From JAYZDK01 sp964604165 (lineage in GTDB: Bacteria; Myxococcota_A; UBA796; CAJQPC01), in contig CAZRYF010000016.1 in assembly GCA_964604165.1 (NCBI GenBank), forward strand, positions 5,703 to 69,702: a DNA stretch of 64,000 nt. Direction: 5' to 3'. The notes under the pieces were generated by a model. The model worked only from the letters and a program-made list of their open reading frames with translations, did not search any database and had not been told where the DNA came from. This document shows, one piece after another, positions 1 through 9,061 of this stretch. Both the position numbers and the translations under genes were made by a program. Numbering within the stretch: the stretch's first letter is position 1; each line of letters starts with the position of its first letter.

Positions 1-1
1 G

Positions 2-529
2 AAGCGCTGGCTCTTCCACTCTCTCTCCCTTTCTCACGCGGGGCGCGCGGTTCCAACCGCTGGATACCCGAATGGGGACATGAGAAGAGTGGAGGATATC
101 GTGGAGGTCATTTCTGTTCCCCTACTCGAGGGATGTCGAATGGCCTTTCGGCGGGAGGTTCTTGAAGAGGAGCGCTTTCAACAGTTTCTGCCGGGCTACT
201 GCCGGGGAGAGGACGGTGACTTCTGTGCTCGTGTCGCTATTCGATGGACGCTCTTGCAAACCCCCGAGGCACGTCTCCGACACCATGAATCGGAGGCCGG
301 ACGTCTCGTGGGGGAGGCGATTGTCTATCAGCGTGCCTTTTCCCGCAGTCGGTTTTTTCGGCTCTACAGCTCGGGGCTCCTCTCGCATTGGCCACGGTTT
401 CTATGGGGGATGCTCGGGTGGGGGGGGTGGATCGTCGCACTTTCGGTAAGGAATCTCGAACCTCGATTGTTTCGGGGCTTTGTAAGAGGAGTTTGGGCGG
501 GTTGGAGGGCAGGCTCAACGTCGCCATAG
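2..529 (+). CDS. Glycosyltransferase family 2, C-terminal part (cut by window edge)
   Basis: The frame is open from base 2, so the gene begins before the window; 175 residues are visible. The stretch GCRMAFRREVL followed by GEDGDFCARV resembles the back half of a GT-A (GT2) fold, where an acidic GED-x-D segment and a following Arg contact acceptor and nucleotide sugar. A hydrophobic stretch (HWPRFLWGMLGWGGWIVAL) near the end suggests membrane association. An internal ATG at 80 would start inside the fold, so it is unlikely to be the true start. The stop overlaps the convergent flippase gene by 15 bp. Family assignment is by motif only; the substrate is unknown. Confidence 0.6.
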   Translation, partial: KRWLFHSLSLSHAGRAVPTAGYPNGDMRRVEDIVEVISVPLLEGCRMAFRREVLEEERFQQFLPGYCRGEDGDFCARVAIRWTLLQTPEARLRHHESEAGRLVGEAIVYQRAFSRSRFFRLYSSGLLSHWPRFLWGMLGWGGWIVALSVRNLEPRLFRGFVRGVWAGWRAGSTSP

Positions 530-2011
530 GCCGGAGGTGGCCTCTTGGAGCAAGGCCCGATCGGTCTCGTCCACTGTTGCCTTCCAAGTGCTCCAGGTGC
601 TTGCGAGGATCAAGACTGCGGTGGTGGCGAGCCGGTAAGCCATCGTGGCGGTCTCTCCTCCGTACCAGGCTGCAAGGCTCGCCAGCCCCCAAACGAGAAG
701 CATGCGGGCATTCGCTGACGAAATGGGAGTGACTCGGAACAGTCGCCAGACCAAGAAGGCCCGGCCCGTCGACCAGCTGATCAGGGCCAGGCTGCTGGCA
801 AGCGCGGCACCTGTCATTCCCCAGTCCGGGATCCAGATCCAGTTCAGGATCAGGTTTATTGTGACCGCTCCGACTCCGACCCCCAGGTTCAATGCTGCGT
901 GGCCGCCATGGGCCAGACAGGTTCCCGCAGGCTCCAGAAGAACTTGAATGGCTCGGCCCGCAATCAGGAGAGCCAAGACCGTCGCCGCACTCTGATACTC
1001 ATGGGAGAAGAGCTGGACCAGCAGATCTGGCAAAAGTAGCGCGACAAGAAACAAGGGAGCCGATCCGATGACAACCCACCGGGTCATGCGGTGAAGTTGC
1101 ACGGCAAGGATCTCGAATTCACCCGCGTACAGCCACCGGGCAGCTCGGGGGGCGAAAACACCGTTGATGGCGACCAGTGGCATGGCTCCAAGCATGGCGA
1201 GCGCCATGGCCACTCGGTAGACGCCGACGTCGGAAAGGGTCGCCAGCGCGGAGAGCATCAACAGGTCTGCGGAGAGAAGAGTGCGGTGTAGAAGGCCGGA
1301 GAGGGACTGGGGCAGCGAGAAGCTCAGCAACGCAGGCCATTGAGTGGGTTGTTTGGGCTCTTGGGCGAGTCTCGCGGAGAGCAGACTGCGCACCCGATGC
1401 GCTCCCCGAAGGAGGGTCAGCATGCGAGCCAGAACCAGCGCACCAAGCGCGCCGATCACTCCCCAGCCGAGCGCCATGGCGACTCCACAGCCGAACAGGA
1501 TGAGCAGCGGTTGTCCTACTTGCTGCACGCTCCAGAATCCGCGCATGTCGCGACCGCCGACCAAGGTTCCTCCCGCCAACGAAGAGAGGCTTCCGGCGAC
1601 GATTCCCACGCCAACCCAGGCAGCCAACACGCGATGCTCCGTGCCCATGGAGGGGTGAAAGAGGCCCAGGCCCCAGGCGATGCAGGCAAGTGTGGTGCCA
1701 CCTGTGAAGGCCAGCAGAAGTGAACCGCGCAGCATGGACCCGAGGGGGGAAGGCGCGGCCTCCTCTCGGTGCCTGGCAGTGTAGAAGACTGCCGCCGAGT
1801 CGCTTCCAAGGGTGCCCAGAGACGCGCCGAACAGGACCAGGGTAGCTGCCAAAACGTAGAGCCCGTAGTCCGCGGCTCCCAGAACCCGGGCCAGGAGCCA
1901 GATGGTCGCCAGACCCGCAACACGTCCGATCACTGCACCCGACAGGCTCAACAACGAATGACTTGCCAGTTTTCGTGCGTGGGTCGGTTCAGGGGAGATG
2001 GGTCTTCCCAT
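515..2011 (-). CDS. Polysaccharide flippase (Wzx/MOP superfamily)
   Basis: 498 residues, nearly all hydrophobic helices; about 12-14 membrane segments can be drawn. The N-terminus (LSGAVIGRVAGLATIWLLAR then VLGAADYGLY) is the typical first helix pair and GxxxYGxY-type loop of O-antigen/exopolysaccharide flippases. Its role would be moving lipid-linked repeat units across the inner membrane. It is surrounded by glycosyltransferases, which fits. The ATG at 2011 gives a short charged cytoplasmic tail before helix 1. The C-terminus ends in a cytoplasmic stretch with several acidic and basic residues. Length is usual for the family. Function is confident; substrate unknown. Confidence 0.88.
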   Translation of the reverse strand: MGRPISPEPTHARKLASHSLLSLSGAVIGRVAGLATIWLLARVLGAADYGLYVLAATLVLFGASLGTLGSDSAAVFYTARHREEAAPSPLGSMLRGSLLLAFTGGTTLACIAWGLGLFHPSMGTEHRVLAAWVGVGIVAGSLSSLAGGTLVGGRDMRGFWSVQQVGQPLLILFGCGVAMALGWGVIGALGALVLARMLTLLRGAHRVRSLLSARLAQEPKQPTQWPALLSFSLPQSLSGLLHRTLLSADLLMLSALATLSDVGVYRVAMALAMLGAMPLVAINGVFAPRAARWLYAGEFEILAVQLHRMTRWVVIGSAPLFLVALLLPDLLVQLFSHEYQSAATVLALLIAGRAIQVLLEPAGTCLAHGGHAALNLGVGVGAVTINLILNWIWIPDWGMTGAALASSLALISWSTGRAFLVWRLFRVTPISSANARMLLVWGLASLAAWYGGETATMAYRLATTAVLILASTWSTWKATVDETDRALLQEATSGLWRR

Positions 2012-2101
2012 GGTTGGGTGGCGGGTACCCGTTGACCGCTGAGTTCGGAAGAGAACGGATGGCCACGGCGGTCAGAGGGACCTCCTGGAGGTCTTGGGTG
2101 C

Positions 2102-2905
2102 TCAAGGGAAGGGACGCCGAATGTGGCCAAAGCCCAGATAGTTTCCCGACTTTCGCACGCCGCGGAGGGAGTAGCGAAGGAGGCATTTGAATGCGATGGG
2201 ACGGCCTATCTCGAGGACCTCTCGGTAGACTCGCCAGCGGTACCTCGCTTTCTGGATCTTTTCTGAAAGAAACGATCGGGTGCGGATTCGGTGCCTGGTC
2301 AATGGTTTCGACAGAATGTGAACGAGGTGCCCTCTCTGTACCAGTCTCATCCAGGTTGCGTAGTCCTGGCAGTACGGCAGGTGCGGAAACGTGACGTTGG
2401 GGCACTGGTGACGATCGATCATCGTCGCGGACGTGGAGACGACGTTCTCCACCAGCATCTGGTCCCAGCCAGCTGTCTCCAAAGAAGGCAAATAGGCTCC
2501 TGTCACCTGGCCCTTCTCGTTGATAATGGTTGTGCCGGTTGTGCAGATTGCTGCCCCCCTTTTTTTCATGAAGGTCAGCTGCTTCTCCAACTTGGTAGGA
2601 AGCCATACATCATCGGAGTCCAGGAAGGCGACAAAGTCGCCCTTTGCCTGTTCAAGTCCCGCATTGCGAACCGCTCCGGGGTTCCCGGTGCTGTTGTGTA
2701 CAAGCGCTGTCACTCTTTCGTCTCCGTTCGCGAATGTCTGGATGATCTCCATGGATCCGTCCGACGAGTTGTTGTCGACGATGAGAAGCTCCCAGACCGT
2801 GTGGCTTTGATCCAAGACCGATTGAATGGCCTCCTCAATGAACAGGCCCTTGTTGAAGTTGGGCATCACGATTGAAACGAGGGGAGGGGAGGCCTTGCTA
2901 TTCAC
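2102..2905 (-). CDS. Glycosyltransferase family 2
   Basis: 267 residues. The GT-A nucleotide-binding start VSIVMPNFNKG, the VDNNSSDGS segment and the metal-binding FLDSDDVW motif are all present, so this should be an active inverting transferase using a nucleotide-sugar donor in the cytoplasm. The C-terminal part after residue 180 carries several basic residues (RHRIRTRS) and could sit on the membrane surface. The start overlaps the end of the upstream GT2 gene by 8 bp, so the two are probably translationally coupled. Donor and acceptor cannot be told from sequence. Confidence 0.88.
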   Translation of the reverse strand: MNSKASPPLVSIVMPNFNKGLFIEEAIQSVLDQSHTVWELLIVDNNSSDGSMEIIQTFANGDERVTALVHNSTGNPGAVRNAGLEQAKGDFVAFLDSDDVWLPTKLEKQLTFMKKRGAAICTTGTTIINEKGQVTGAYLPSLETAGWDQMLVENVVSTSATMIDRHQCPNVTFPHLPYCQDYATWMRLVQRGHLVHILSKPLTRHRIRTRSFLSEKIQKARYRWRVYREVLEIGRPIAFKCLLRYSLRGVRKSGNYLGFGHIRRPFP

Positions 2906-3842
2906 CGTGCACTACCAGGTACTCGTTGTGGTTGACCTTCCATAGTCCGAAAAGCGTGCCCACGGACGACGCCACGCGGCGAATCCCCTTGATGAGCTGA
3001 GGCCATCCAGAAACCAAACTGCCCAGGGTGATGGAACCTATGCCCGCGCCGAACCGGGCCGCCGCGAGCACCAACACCTGGAGCACTGTTCCCACACTTC
3101 TGCGGTTCTTCAGTCGGCTGATGGTGTCGCCGCTTCCGTTGCGGAATCCGCGCCGCAGAATCCACTTCAGGGTCAGCCGGGACGCTGGCACGAACTCGTG
3201 AACCAGGGCCTCCTGGCACCAGACGATTCGAAACCCCATGGAGCGGGCCCGTCGAAAGAAGTGGATGTCTGAGGAGCCGGTGTATCGAAAGTCCGTGTCA
3301 AAAGCCGGCTGCACTTTTTGGAGGACTTTGCGGTCCACCAGCACGTTGTTGGTGTAGGCCTTTCCCACCTCTGTTCCTGTCCGATACGTCTTCCACGAGT
3401 CGAAGGTCCGGCTCTTGTGGCCCCAGGCGGGAGCGTCTTCCGGAAGAACAGCATGTACGGGCCCGGTGACGATTTCGGCACCGGTATCTCGCCAAACCTG
3501 TACCAGGTTTCCAAGCCATTCCTCGTCAGCGATTTCGTCGTCGTCAATGAAGACCAGGGCCGCGTCACTGTCTTCGAGGTGGTCCACGACGGCCTGCCGC
3601 GCAAAGGGAATTCCTCGTCTCTCTTCTTCGATTAGATGAACTGGAAACGGGACGTGGCCCTCCAAGTTCTCAAGTGAGATTTTTGGGGGGAAAGCAGGGT
3701 CATTGTCGACCACCAGGACTCTGAACTGGAAGCCGTTGCAGTCGGCCAGGTCCTGCGCACCCAGGCTCTGAAAGAGACGAGTAAGACTCTTGGGTCGCCT
3801 GTAGGTGATAATGCCAATGGCTATCTGGATGGGCTCTTCCAC
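2898..3842 (-). CDS. Glycosyltransferase family 2
   Basis: The GT2 fold starts at IAIGIITYRRPKSL and continues with VVDNDP, the metal-site FIDDDEIADEEW, and a GSSDIHFFRRARSMGF segment typical of the acceptor side. The frame stays open up to 4040, but that longer form would run over the divergent gene at 3956. I prefer the GTG at 3842 (about 314 aa), because AGGA lies 6 bases before it and the fold begins 4 residues later; a GTG at 3902 is the alternative. The C-terminal 70 residues contain a hydrophobic stretch (VLQVLVLAAARFGAGIGSIT). It overlaps the next GT2 gene by 8 bp and likely belongs to the same polysaccharide pathway. Confidence 0.83.
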   Translation of the reverse strand: MEEPIQIAIGIITYRRPKSLTRLFQSLGAQDLADCNGFQFRVLVVDNDPAFPPKISLENLEGHVPFPVHLIEEERRGIPFARQAVVDHLEDSDAALVFIDDDEIADEEWLGNLVQVWRDTGAEIVTGPVHAVLPEDAPAWGHKSRTFDSWKTYRTGTEVGKAYTNNVLVDRKVLQKVQPAFDTDFRYTGSSDIHFFRRARSMGFRIVWCQEALVHEFVPASRLTLKWILRRGFRNGSGDTISRLKNRRSVGTVLQVLVLAAARFGAGIGSITLGSLVSGWPQLIKGIRRVASSVGTLFGLWKVNHNEYLVVHGE

Positions 3843-3955
3843 GTGGGTCCTGGCAGTAGGCAAGAACAGGTGCTGCGAAGGTCTGATGACACGTTCCGGC
3901 ACGGGAATCAACGGGTCCTGAAGTCCCTTGGGAGCGGGGGGGGGCGGCAATCCAG

Positions 3956-5809
3956 TTGATGTTCGCTGGAGGAGTGGATAGCGCCTCTCTCGTGCGACAC
4001 CCATCCCCGACACTCCTTGTCTTTCGGGCCTTCTTGACAAGAGGGCACTTTGGGCTGGCTGCTCTCGTCACCGCCCTCTCGCTGGTTCCATGGGGGTCGT
4101 TGTCGTGGAGAAATGGCTTGTTTTCCAGCCCCTCGGAGGCCCTCATTCTGTTGGCCTGGATCGGGGGCTACCATATGGCCGTGGCGCTGGCGCTGCGGTT
4201 GTTTGTCGCGGTCGGGTGCGGCCTGAGCGCTCGATGGGTCTCATGGCGAGTCGATCCAAAGAGTGTGGCGCTGACCCTTTTTCTTTCCACCCTTGCCCTG
4301 TTCGTCATGGTGAATGGCATTCTGGCGTTCCCCATTGCCTACTCCCCGTTTCGCCAGCGGGGTGTGCCTCTCTTCACTCCATCGGGTCTCGGGGCGCTGC
4401 TGGTTCTGGTCTCGATTCCAATGGCCGCCTTTTGGGTGGGGCAGAAGTGGTGGGAAGAGCGCCGTTTTGCCTTTGGATTTGCAATGACTTGGGGCCTTCT
4501 CACTGTGGGCTTTCTTGCGTGGTCCCACGCCGCTGCCCAGCCGGTGAGCGCTGACTTGGAGCAGCTTGACGTTCGCGGGGAGCGAGCCGTTCTCGACGAC
4601 GTGGTGGCAGGGGATTCTCCAAAGCGAGTTCTTGTGTTGGGCCTGGATGGGATGAGCTGGCACGTGGTCAAGGTCCTGCTCTCCCAAGAAAGAGCCCCTC
4701 ATTTGGCTGGTTTGATTGAGGTCGGAACCCGCGCAAACCTGCGCTCGTTCGTGCCTACGCTGTCTGCCTCCATTTGGAACACCATCGCCACGGGTCTGGA
4801 CGCGGAAGCCCATGGAATCACGGGTATGAACAAGTACCGATTGCCGGGCATGACGTCCTACCTGAAGAGTTGGCCCAGGATCAGCAGCATGAATTCATGG
4901 AACGGTATCAGCCGGGCAGTGGATTTGCTCGCCAGACTCGGTGTGGTGGAAAAAACCACCTTTCACCAGCCGGATCGGAAGGCGCCTGCCCTCTGGGATC
5001 TTGCCCTGCACCACGGCCAGAGTGTGGGGGTTGTGAACTGGTGGGCCACCTGGCCGGCCCTGCCGATGGATTCCGATAGCTACATGGTGTCCAAGCCAGT
5101 CATGGGCCCGGGTGGCTTCTCGTCCCCCAGTGTGGAGCGCCTTGTCGAACAGGCTCCTCCCCTGTCTCCTGTTTTCGGGCAGAACTCGCAGGTACTGCTG
5201 CATCCCTCGGCGAGAGGGATCTGGACTCGCACCGAGCGCGAAATGTCGGTGGCAAACACTCTTTTTGCCGCCTCGTCTCCGGACCTGGCCATGCACTACT
5301 CCCACTATGTGGACGGTCTGCATCACCGCTTGTGGAAAGGAGGGGACCCGAGTCTGTGGCACAGTGGAGCTGCCGCCTTTCCAGAGGTTCTGTTGGACGC
5401 CTACGAGGAGATCGACCACTGGCTGGGAACGCACTTGGAGCAAATGGCGCCGGATACCCTCGTCCTCTTGGTTTCGGACCATGGATACTCCTTTGATGGG
5501 CATGAACACCACTTTGCGCCAGATGGCGTGTTTTTGGCGGTGGGGCCCGGGGTCAAGGCAAACCATCTCCTGGAGGGACCCTCCGTCTACGACATCGCAC
5601 CGACGATCTTGGCGGCCCTGGGCCTTCCCGTTCCCGAAAATATGGTGGGTGCGGTATTGGAGGACCTTTTTGAACCGGGGGCCCTGGCGCCCGTTGTCAC
5701 CGTCCCCGAGCCATCTTGGTACACCCCCAAAGCTCTCGATACACCCAGAGACGCTGAAATGGAACAGGGAGAAATCGAGTTCCTTCGAAGCCTGGGGTAT
5801 GTGAACTAG
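3956..5809 (+). CDS. Membrane-anchored alkaline-phosphatase-superfamily enzyme (phosphodiesterase/sulfatase-like)
   Basis: 617 residues in two parts. Residues 1-200 hold about five membrane helices (for example LFLSTLALFVMVNGILAF and LLVLVSIPMAAFWVG). From about 220 there is an alkaline-phosphatase-fold domain: VLGLDGMSW gives metal-binding Asp231, FVPTLSASIWNTIATG holds the nucleophile region, and VSDHGYSFDGHEHH gives Asp508/His509 and further metal ligands. Family members hydrolyse or transfer phosphate esters outside the membrane, for example head groups on glycans or lipids. The protein ends with FLRSLGYVN, the LGYV tail common at the end of sulfatase-like proteins. It lies within glycosyltransferase genes, so modification of an exported glycan is a fair inference. 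Exact substrate unknown. Confidence 0.82.
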   Translation: MMFAGGVDSASLVRHPSPTLLVFRAFLTRGHFGLAALVTALSLVPWGSLSWRNGLFSSPSEALILLAWIGGYHMAVALALRLFVAVGCGLSARWVSWRVDPKSVALTLFLSTLALFVMVNGILAFPIAYSPFRQRGVPLFTPSGLGALLVLVSIPMAAFWVGQKWWEERRFAFGFAMTWGLLTVGFLAWSHAAAQPVSADLEQLDVRGERAVLDDVVAGDSPKRVLVLGLDGMSWHVVKVLLSQERAPHLAGLIEVGTRANLRSFVPTLSASIWNTIATGLDAEAHGITGMNKYRLPGMTSYLKSWPRISSMNSWNGISRAVDLLARLGVVEKTTFHQPDRKAPALWDLALHHGQSVGVVNWWATWPALPMDSDSYMVSKPVMGPGGFSSPSVERLVEQAPPLSPVFGQNSQVLLHPSARGIWTRTEREMSVANTLFAASSPDLAMHYSHYVDGLHHRLWKGGDPSLWHSGAAAFPEVLLDAYEEIDHWLGTHLEQMAPDTLVLLVSDHGYSFDGHEHHFAPDGVFLAVGPGVKANHLLEGPSVYDIAPTILAALGLPVPENMVGAVLEDLFEPGALAPVVTVPEPSWYTPKALDTPRDAEMEQGEIEFLRSLGYVN

Positions 5810-5851
5810 GAGGCGCTAGGGGATTTCTGTTCGCTGATCCGGGCGAGCACA

Positions 5852-7057
5852 ATGGGGCGTGCATCTTCGGGAGGGTCGGTTTTGCAAGGGTCAGTCCCCC
5901 TTTTGAGACGAGGTGGCGTGGCGGTCATCCGCTCGAACTTCTTGCGATACAGCGAGACCTTCATCCATGACCAGCTGCGAACACTTGAGAGGTATACACC
6001 TCATGTCTTCTGTCGCAGGCGCTGGAACACGGACCGGTTCTCCGGCTACGCAGTACATGCAATTGAGGAGTTGCCTGACAATCCACGGCCTCTTCAAAGC
6101 GCTCGTTTTCGGGCCACTCAGCGCTCGGAGCGGTTTGACCAATTGTTCGCGGCAGGGGGGATTGACCTGGTGCACGCCCACTTTTTCTACGATGCTCACT
6201 ATGGAGTGCGATGGTCGAGGGAGCACCGGGTTCCACTTGTCGTGACACTTCACGGCATTGACGTGGGCGTGCTCACGGGGATGGGTCGGTATTCGCCTCG
6301 ATGGCTCCCGGTTTGGCTCTCCCGGAAGAGGATCTTTCGAGCCACCCACCTTTTCCTTGCGGACTCTGACGAGTTGCGGGATTTGATCATCTCGTTGGGC
6401 TGCCCTCCGAAAAAGGTGAAGGTGCACCGTCTTGGTGTGGACATTGACCGCTTCTCTCCAAGGACGGTGGAATTGTCGGGCACGCCGGAAGTTTTGATGG
6501 TGGGTCGCCTGGTAGAGAAGAAGGGCCATGAATATGCCCTTCGCGCAGCCGCATTGGCTAGGGACGCGGGGCTTGAGTTTCGGATGACCCTCTTGGGAGA
6601 GGGAAGGCTTCGCCCCCGCCTTGAGTCACTGGTGCGAACGCTGGGACTGACGGATCGGGTTTTTCTTCCCGGGGCTGTTTCCCACGACAAGGTGAGGAAA
6701 GCACTGGGAACCGCAGCCATTCTGCTCGCTCCAAGCGTCGTAGCCCGGAACAAGGACAGAGAGAGCGGAATGATCGCCCCCAAAGAAGCATCGGCATGTG
6801 GAGTGCCGGTGGTGGGCACCTGGCATGGAGGCATTCCGGAAATCATCGAAGACGAGGTCACCGGGTTCCTTGTACCGGAGCGAGACGTAGGGGCGCTGGC
6901 TCGCCGCTTGATTCAGCTGCTTCGGTCCCCGGAGTTGAGGGGCAAGCTGGGGCGCGCTGCCCGGGAGAAGATGGTGCGCGAATACGATCTGAGGGATCGT
7001 GTTGCTGCCCTGGAGGAGATCTACGACTCGGTGTTGGCGGCTCACCCGAGCGGCTGA
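5852..7057 (+). CDS. Glycosyltransferase family 4 (GT-B)
   Basis: 401 residues. The N-terminal Rossmann half carries SNFLRYSETFIHDQL, typical of colanic-acid WcaL-like enzymes, and LVHAHFFYDAHYG. The C-terminal half has LMVGRLVEKKGHEYAL and the donor-binding EX7E-type block KEASACGVPVV then GGIPEIIEDEVTGFLV. These mark a retaining GT4 transferase acting on the cytoplasmic face. The start is uncertain: ATG 5852 adds about 20 residues ahead of the fold, and a GTG at 5916 just before VIRSNF is possible. It follows the phosphatase-superfamily gene by 42 bp on the same strand, so it probably shares its transcript. Confidence 0.88.
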   Translation: MGRASSGGSVLQGSVPLLRRGGVAVIRSNFLRYSETFIHDQLRTLERYTPHVFCRRRWNTDRFSGYAVHAIEELPDNPRPLQSARFRATQRSERFDQLFAAGGIDLVHAHFFYDAHYGVRWSREHRVPLVVTLHGIDVGVLTGMGRYSPRWLPVWLSRKRIFRATHLFLADSDELRDLIISLGCPPKKVKVHRLGVDIDRFSPRTVELSGTPEVLMVGRLVEKKGHEYALRAAALARDAGLEFRMTLLGEGRLRPRLESLVRTLGLTDRVFLPGAVSHDKVRKALGTAAILLAPSVVARNKDRESGMIAPKEASACGVPVVGTWHGGIPEIIEDEVTGFLVPERDVGALARRLIQLLRSPELRGKLGRAAREKMVREYDLRDRVAALEEIYDSVLAAHPSG

Positions 7058-7063
7058 AGGGGG

Positions 7064-7897
7064 CTACTCCTCGTCCGCCCGTCGCTGAAGAGAGAGCCGC
7101 CGGGCCAATGTCTCCTCTGCTGCCCGATGAACCTCCGGGAGCAGTACCCCTGAGGTGATGATGAACTTTAGATCCTGCACCATCAGGGTGGTCAGCAGCC
7201 CAATGGCAATTTCCTCAGGGGTATAGGGATTGGCCGCAAGGGCCTTTCGGACCGCATAGCTGGCAGCCCAGCGCCGGTGGGCGGCCACGCAGCCAAGCAC
7301 TTCGGCGGTGCTGGGGCGCTGGGCGGCTACGAGCACGGCGTCCCGCTCGGTGATGCGGGGGTTGTCGAGCAGGTGTTGGATGACCCGATGGTCTCGATCA
7401 CGAAGGAGGCGATCCAGCAGAAAACGATCCGAGCCGCGGGCTGCCTGCCGCCGGGTTCCAAGGGGCATGTTGATGTGGTTGTTCTCAGGCCATGCCTGCT
7501 TCAGGCCGCGCCGGTTCACCCGGGGCGCCAGGAATAGGGCGGCGACCTGGGGCAGGTCGGCTTCCTGGGCCATTCCATAGAGGTCCTGCACCCGCTCGTA
7601 GGGGAGCGCCCCTACCAGTCCCGGATCCAGCCCCATCTCAACCAGGGCAGCCCGGGCCTGGGGGTTTCCCTGCTCAGCGCGCTGGATCAACAACTCCAGG
7701 GTGGCCACCAGCAGGACGTCTTCCAGCTGAATCAGGAAGTTGTGCAGGGCGTGGGGGCGCATGCTGCGGTCTCGAATGGAGGCCACCAGCCGAAGCAGGA
7801 GGCGGATGGTTTCCACCACAGAGTCCTGCTGGTCTCCTGTTCTCAGCTGGGAGAGGCGGTCCGCTGATGGAGGGGGGGGGTCGGAATCCATGTCCAT
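7064..7897 (-). CDS. Uncharacterised all-helical protein
   Basis: 277 residues, no signal peptide or membrane segment. The sequence is rich in Leu, Ala and Arg and looks like repeated helix pairs (HEAT/ARM-like solenoid). Two stretches stand out: RVIQHLLDNPRITERDAVL and RKALAANPYTPEEIAIGLL, each a helix followed by N-P and another helix, as if two copies of one helical unit. I do not recognise a catalytic motif. It is convergent with the GT4 gene (6 bp apart) and divergent from the micro-protein at 7918 (20 bp apart), so it is likely transcribed alone. A scaffold or protein-binding role is only a guess. Confidence 0.72.
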   Translation of the reverse strand: MDMDSDPPPPSADRLSQLRTGDQQDSVVETIRLLLRLVASIRDRSMRPHALHNFLIQLEDVLLVATLELLIQRAEQGNPQARAALVEMGLDPGLVGALPYERVQDLYGMAQEADLPQVAALFLAPRVNRRGLKQAWPENNHINMPLGTRRQAARGSDRFLLDRLLRDRDHRVIQHLLDNPRITERDAVLVAAQRPSTAEVLGCVAAHRRWAASYAVRKALAANPYTPEEIAIGLLTTLMVQDLKFIITSGVLLPEVHRAAEETLARRLSLQRRADEE

Positions 7898-7917
7898 GGG
7901 CGGTATCCTATCCGGCG

Positions 7918-8100
7918 ATGAAGAAGCGTCCGATGCTCCTGGTTGTTTCGTGTGGGGTCCTCCTGATCTTGGCGGGGCTTCAACACATGTTGGCTGAGGA
8001 GCCCAACGAGGAGGTCGAAGCGGAGCTTCAGGACGAGACCGGCATGACCCCCGACGAGCGGGAGGAGCTCATGCGCACCATCGGGTACGTGCAGCAGTAG
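7918..8100 (+). CDS. 60-aa single-pass membrane micro-protein with IGYV tail
   Basis: ATG 7918 opens a 60-residue frame: MKKRP, one hydrophobic segment (MLLVVSCGVLLILAGL), then an acidic tail (EEPNEEVEAELQDE) ending DEREELMRTIGYVQQ. The basic start and single helix fit an exported or anchored small protein with its tail outside. The end resembles the FLRSLGYVN end of the phosphatase-superfamily protein at 3956-5809, and the same LxxLGYV ending is common at the C-terminus of sulfatase-like proteins. It lies 4 bp before the Cys-periodic secreted protein, so co-translation is likely. The frame is open far upstream (to 7492), but that part is antisense to the neighbouring gene. Confidence 0.6.
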   Translation: MKKRPMLLVVSCGVLLILAGLQHMLAEEPNEEVEAELQDETGMTPDEREELMRTIGYVQQ

Positions 8101-8104
8101 CCCC

Positions 8105-9037
8105 GTGACGCCAGCTCCCTTCCTTGCACTGTATCTTGCTTGCCTTGGCGTCTGCCTCGCGGGGATTGAGGGGCTGAAGCAGGTCGTTCCCGTGGATGCG
8201 GAACCACCGCCCCAGAGAATCGCTGAGGTGGTCGCTGTGCCTCCCAAGCCTGAGGGGGCGCCCAAGCCGCCGGAAGCCATGGAGGGAGGTGAACCGGTCA
8301 CCCGGGAGGGATGCTTGCAGCTCTCTTCTGACTACCGGGACGCCTGCTTCTCCGCTCTGGCCTGGCAGCTGGCGGAGCGGGATCCGGACGGTGCTCTCTC
8401 GGCATGTGGGGAAGTGACGGACCCGGAGGGGCGTTGGGAGTGCCATTCGGACGTGGCGGAAATGCACGCGCTGCAGGATGCCGTCATGTCCGAGGGAATC
8501 TGCCGGGCGATTCCAAGGAAAAGGTGGCATGACCAGTGTTGGTTTGGCATGGCCCTCGCCCATGCCAAGGTCCGCTTTGAGGCTGCCCGGGCCTATTGCG
8601 AGCAAGCTGGCATGTGGCGCGACTTTTGCCGGCACGATGTCAATGGAGAGATCGCCCAGGTGGATGCGGCCGCTGCGCTGGCCTGGTGTGACCTGGAGCA
8701 GGGGACCTCGCTGCAGCGCAAGACCTGCTACCACGGCCTTGGGAAGTACCTGGGTCGCAAAGACTCTCGGCTCGCTGCGCAGATCTGTGACGCCGTTCCG
8801 ACCCATGAGCCGCTGTACCGCCAGAATTGCCACCACGGGCTGGGGTGGGCCTTGGCTGAGTCTGAGGAGGCGGCGGCCCTTCGGTTCTGTGAGGCCCGTT
8901 CCTCCCAGGCGGACTCCTGCCGGATGGGAGTCAGCTCCCACGCAAAGCGACTGGACCCTGCCCGCGCCTGGGAGATCTGCGAGGGGGTGGAGGACCGAAC
9001 ACTTCGGGATCGGTGCGCCGCATTCGCCAGGCGGTAG
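8105..9037 (+). CDS. Secreted protein with periodic Cys pairs (unknown function)
   Basis: 310 residues from a GTG start. A hydrophobic leader (FLALYLACLGVCLAGI) is followed by a Pro-rich linker (VVAVPPKPEGAPKPP) and then, from about residue 70 to the end, a run of units of roughly 25-35 residues each with two Cys, for example CLQLSSDYRDAC, CDLEQGTSLQRKTCYHGLG and CDAVPTHEPLYRQNCHHGLG. The GLG/GMA turn after the second Cys recalls helical Sel1/TPR-like repeats cross-linked by disulfides, which would suit the periplasm. No catalytic motif is visible. It lies 4 bp after the micro-protein gene. Function unknown. Confidence 0.72.
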   Translation: MTPAPFLALYLACLGVCLAGIEGLKQVVPVDAEPPPQRIAEVVAVPPKPEGAPKPPEAMEGGEPVTREGCLQLSSDYRDACFSALAWQLAERDPDGALSACGEVTDPEGRWECHSDVAEMHALQDAVMSEGICRAIPRKRWHDQCWFGMALAHAKVRFEAARAYCEQAGMWRDFCRHDVNGEIAQVDAAAALAWCDLEQGTSLQRKTCYHGLGKYLGRKDSRLAAQICDAVPTHEPLYRQNCHHGLGWALAESEEAAALRFCEARSSQADSCRMGVSSHAKRLDPARAWEICEGVEDRTLRDRCAAFARR

Positions 9038-9061
9038 AGACCGCGAGGGGTAAGAGGCCCG

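Noticed and set aside
3843..4040. Longer GT2 N-terminus up to 4040
   Set aside because: Low-complexity Pro/Arg residues before the fold and an 85-bp overlap with the divergent gene; GTG 3842 has a better ribosome site.
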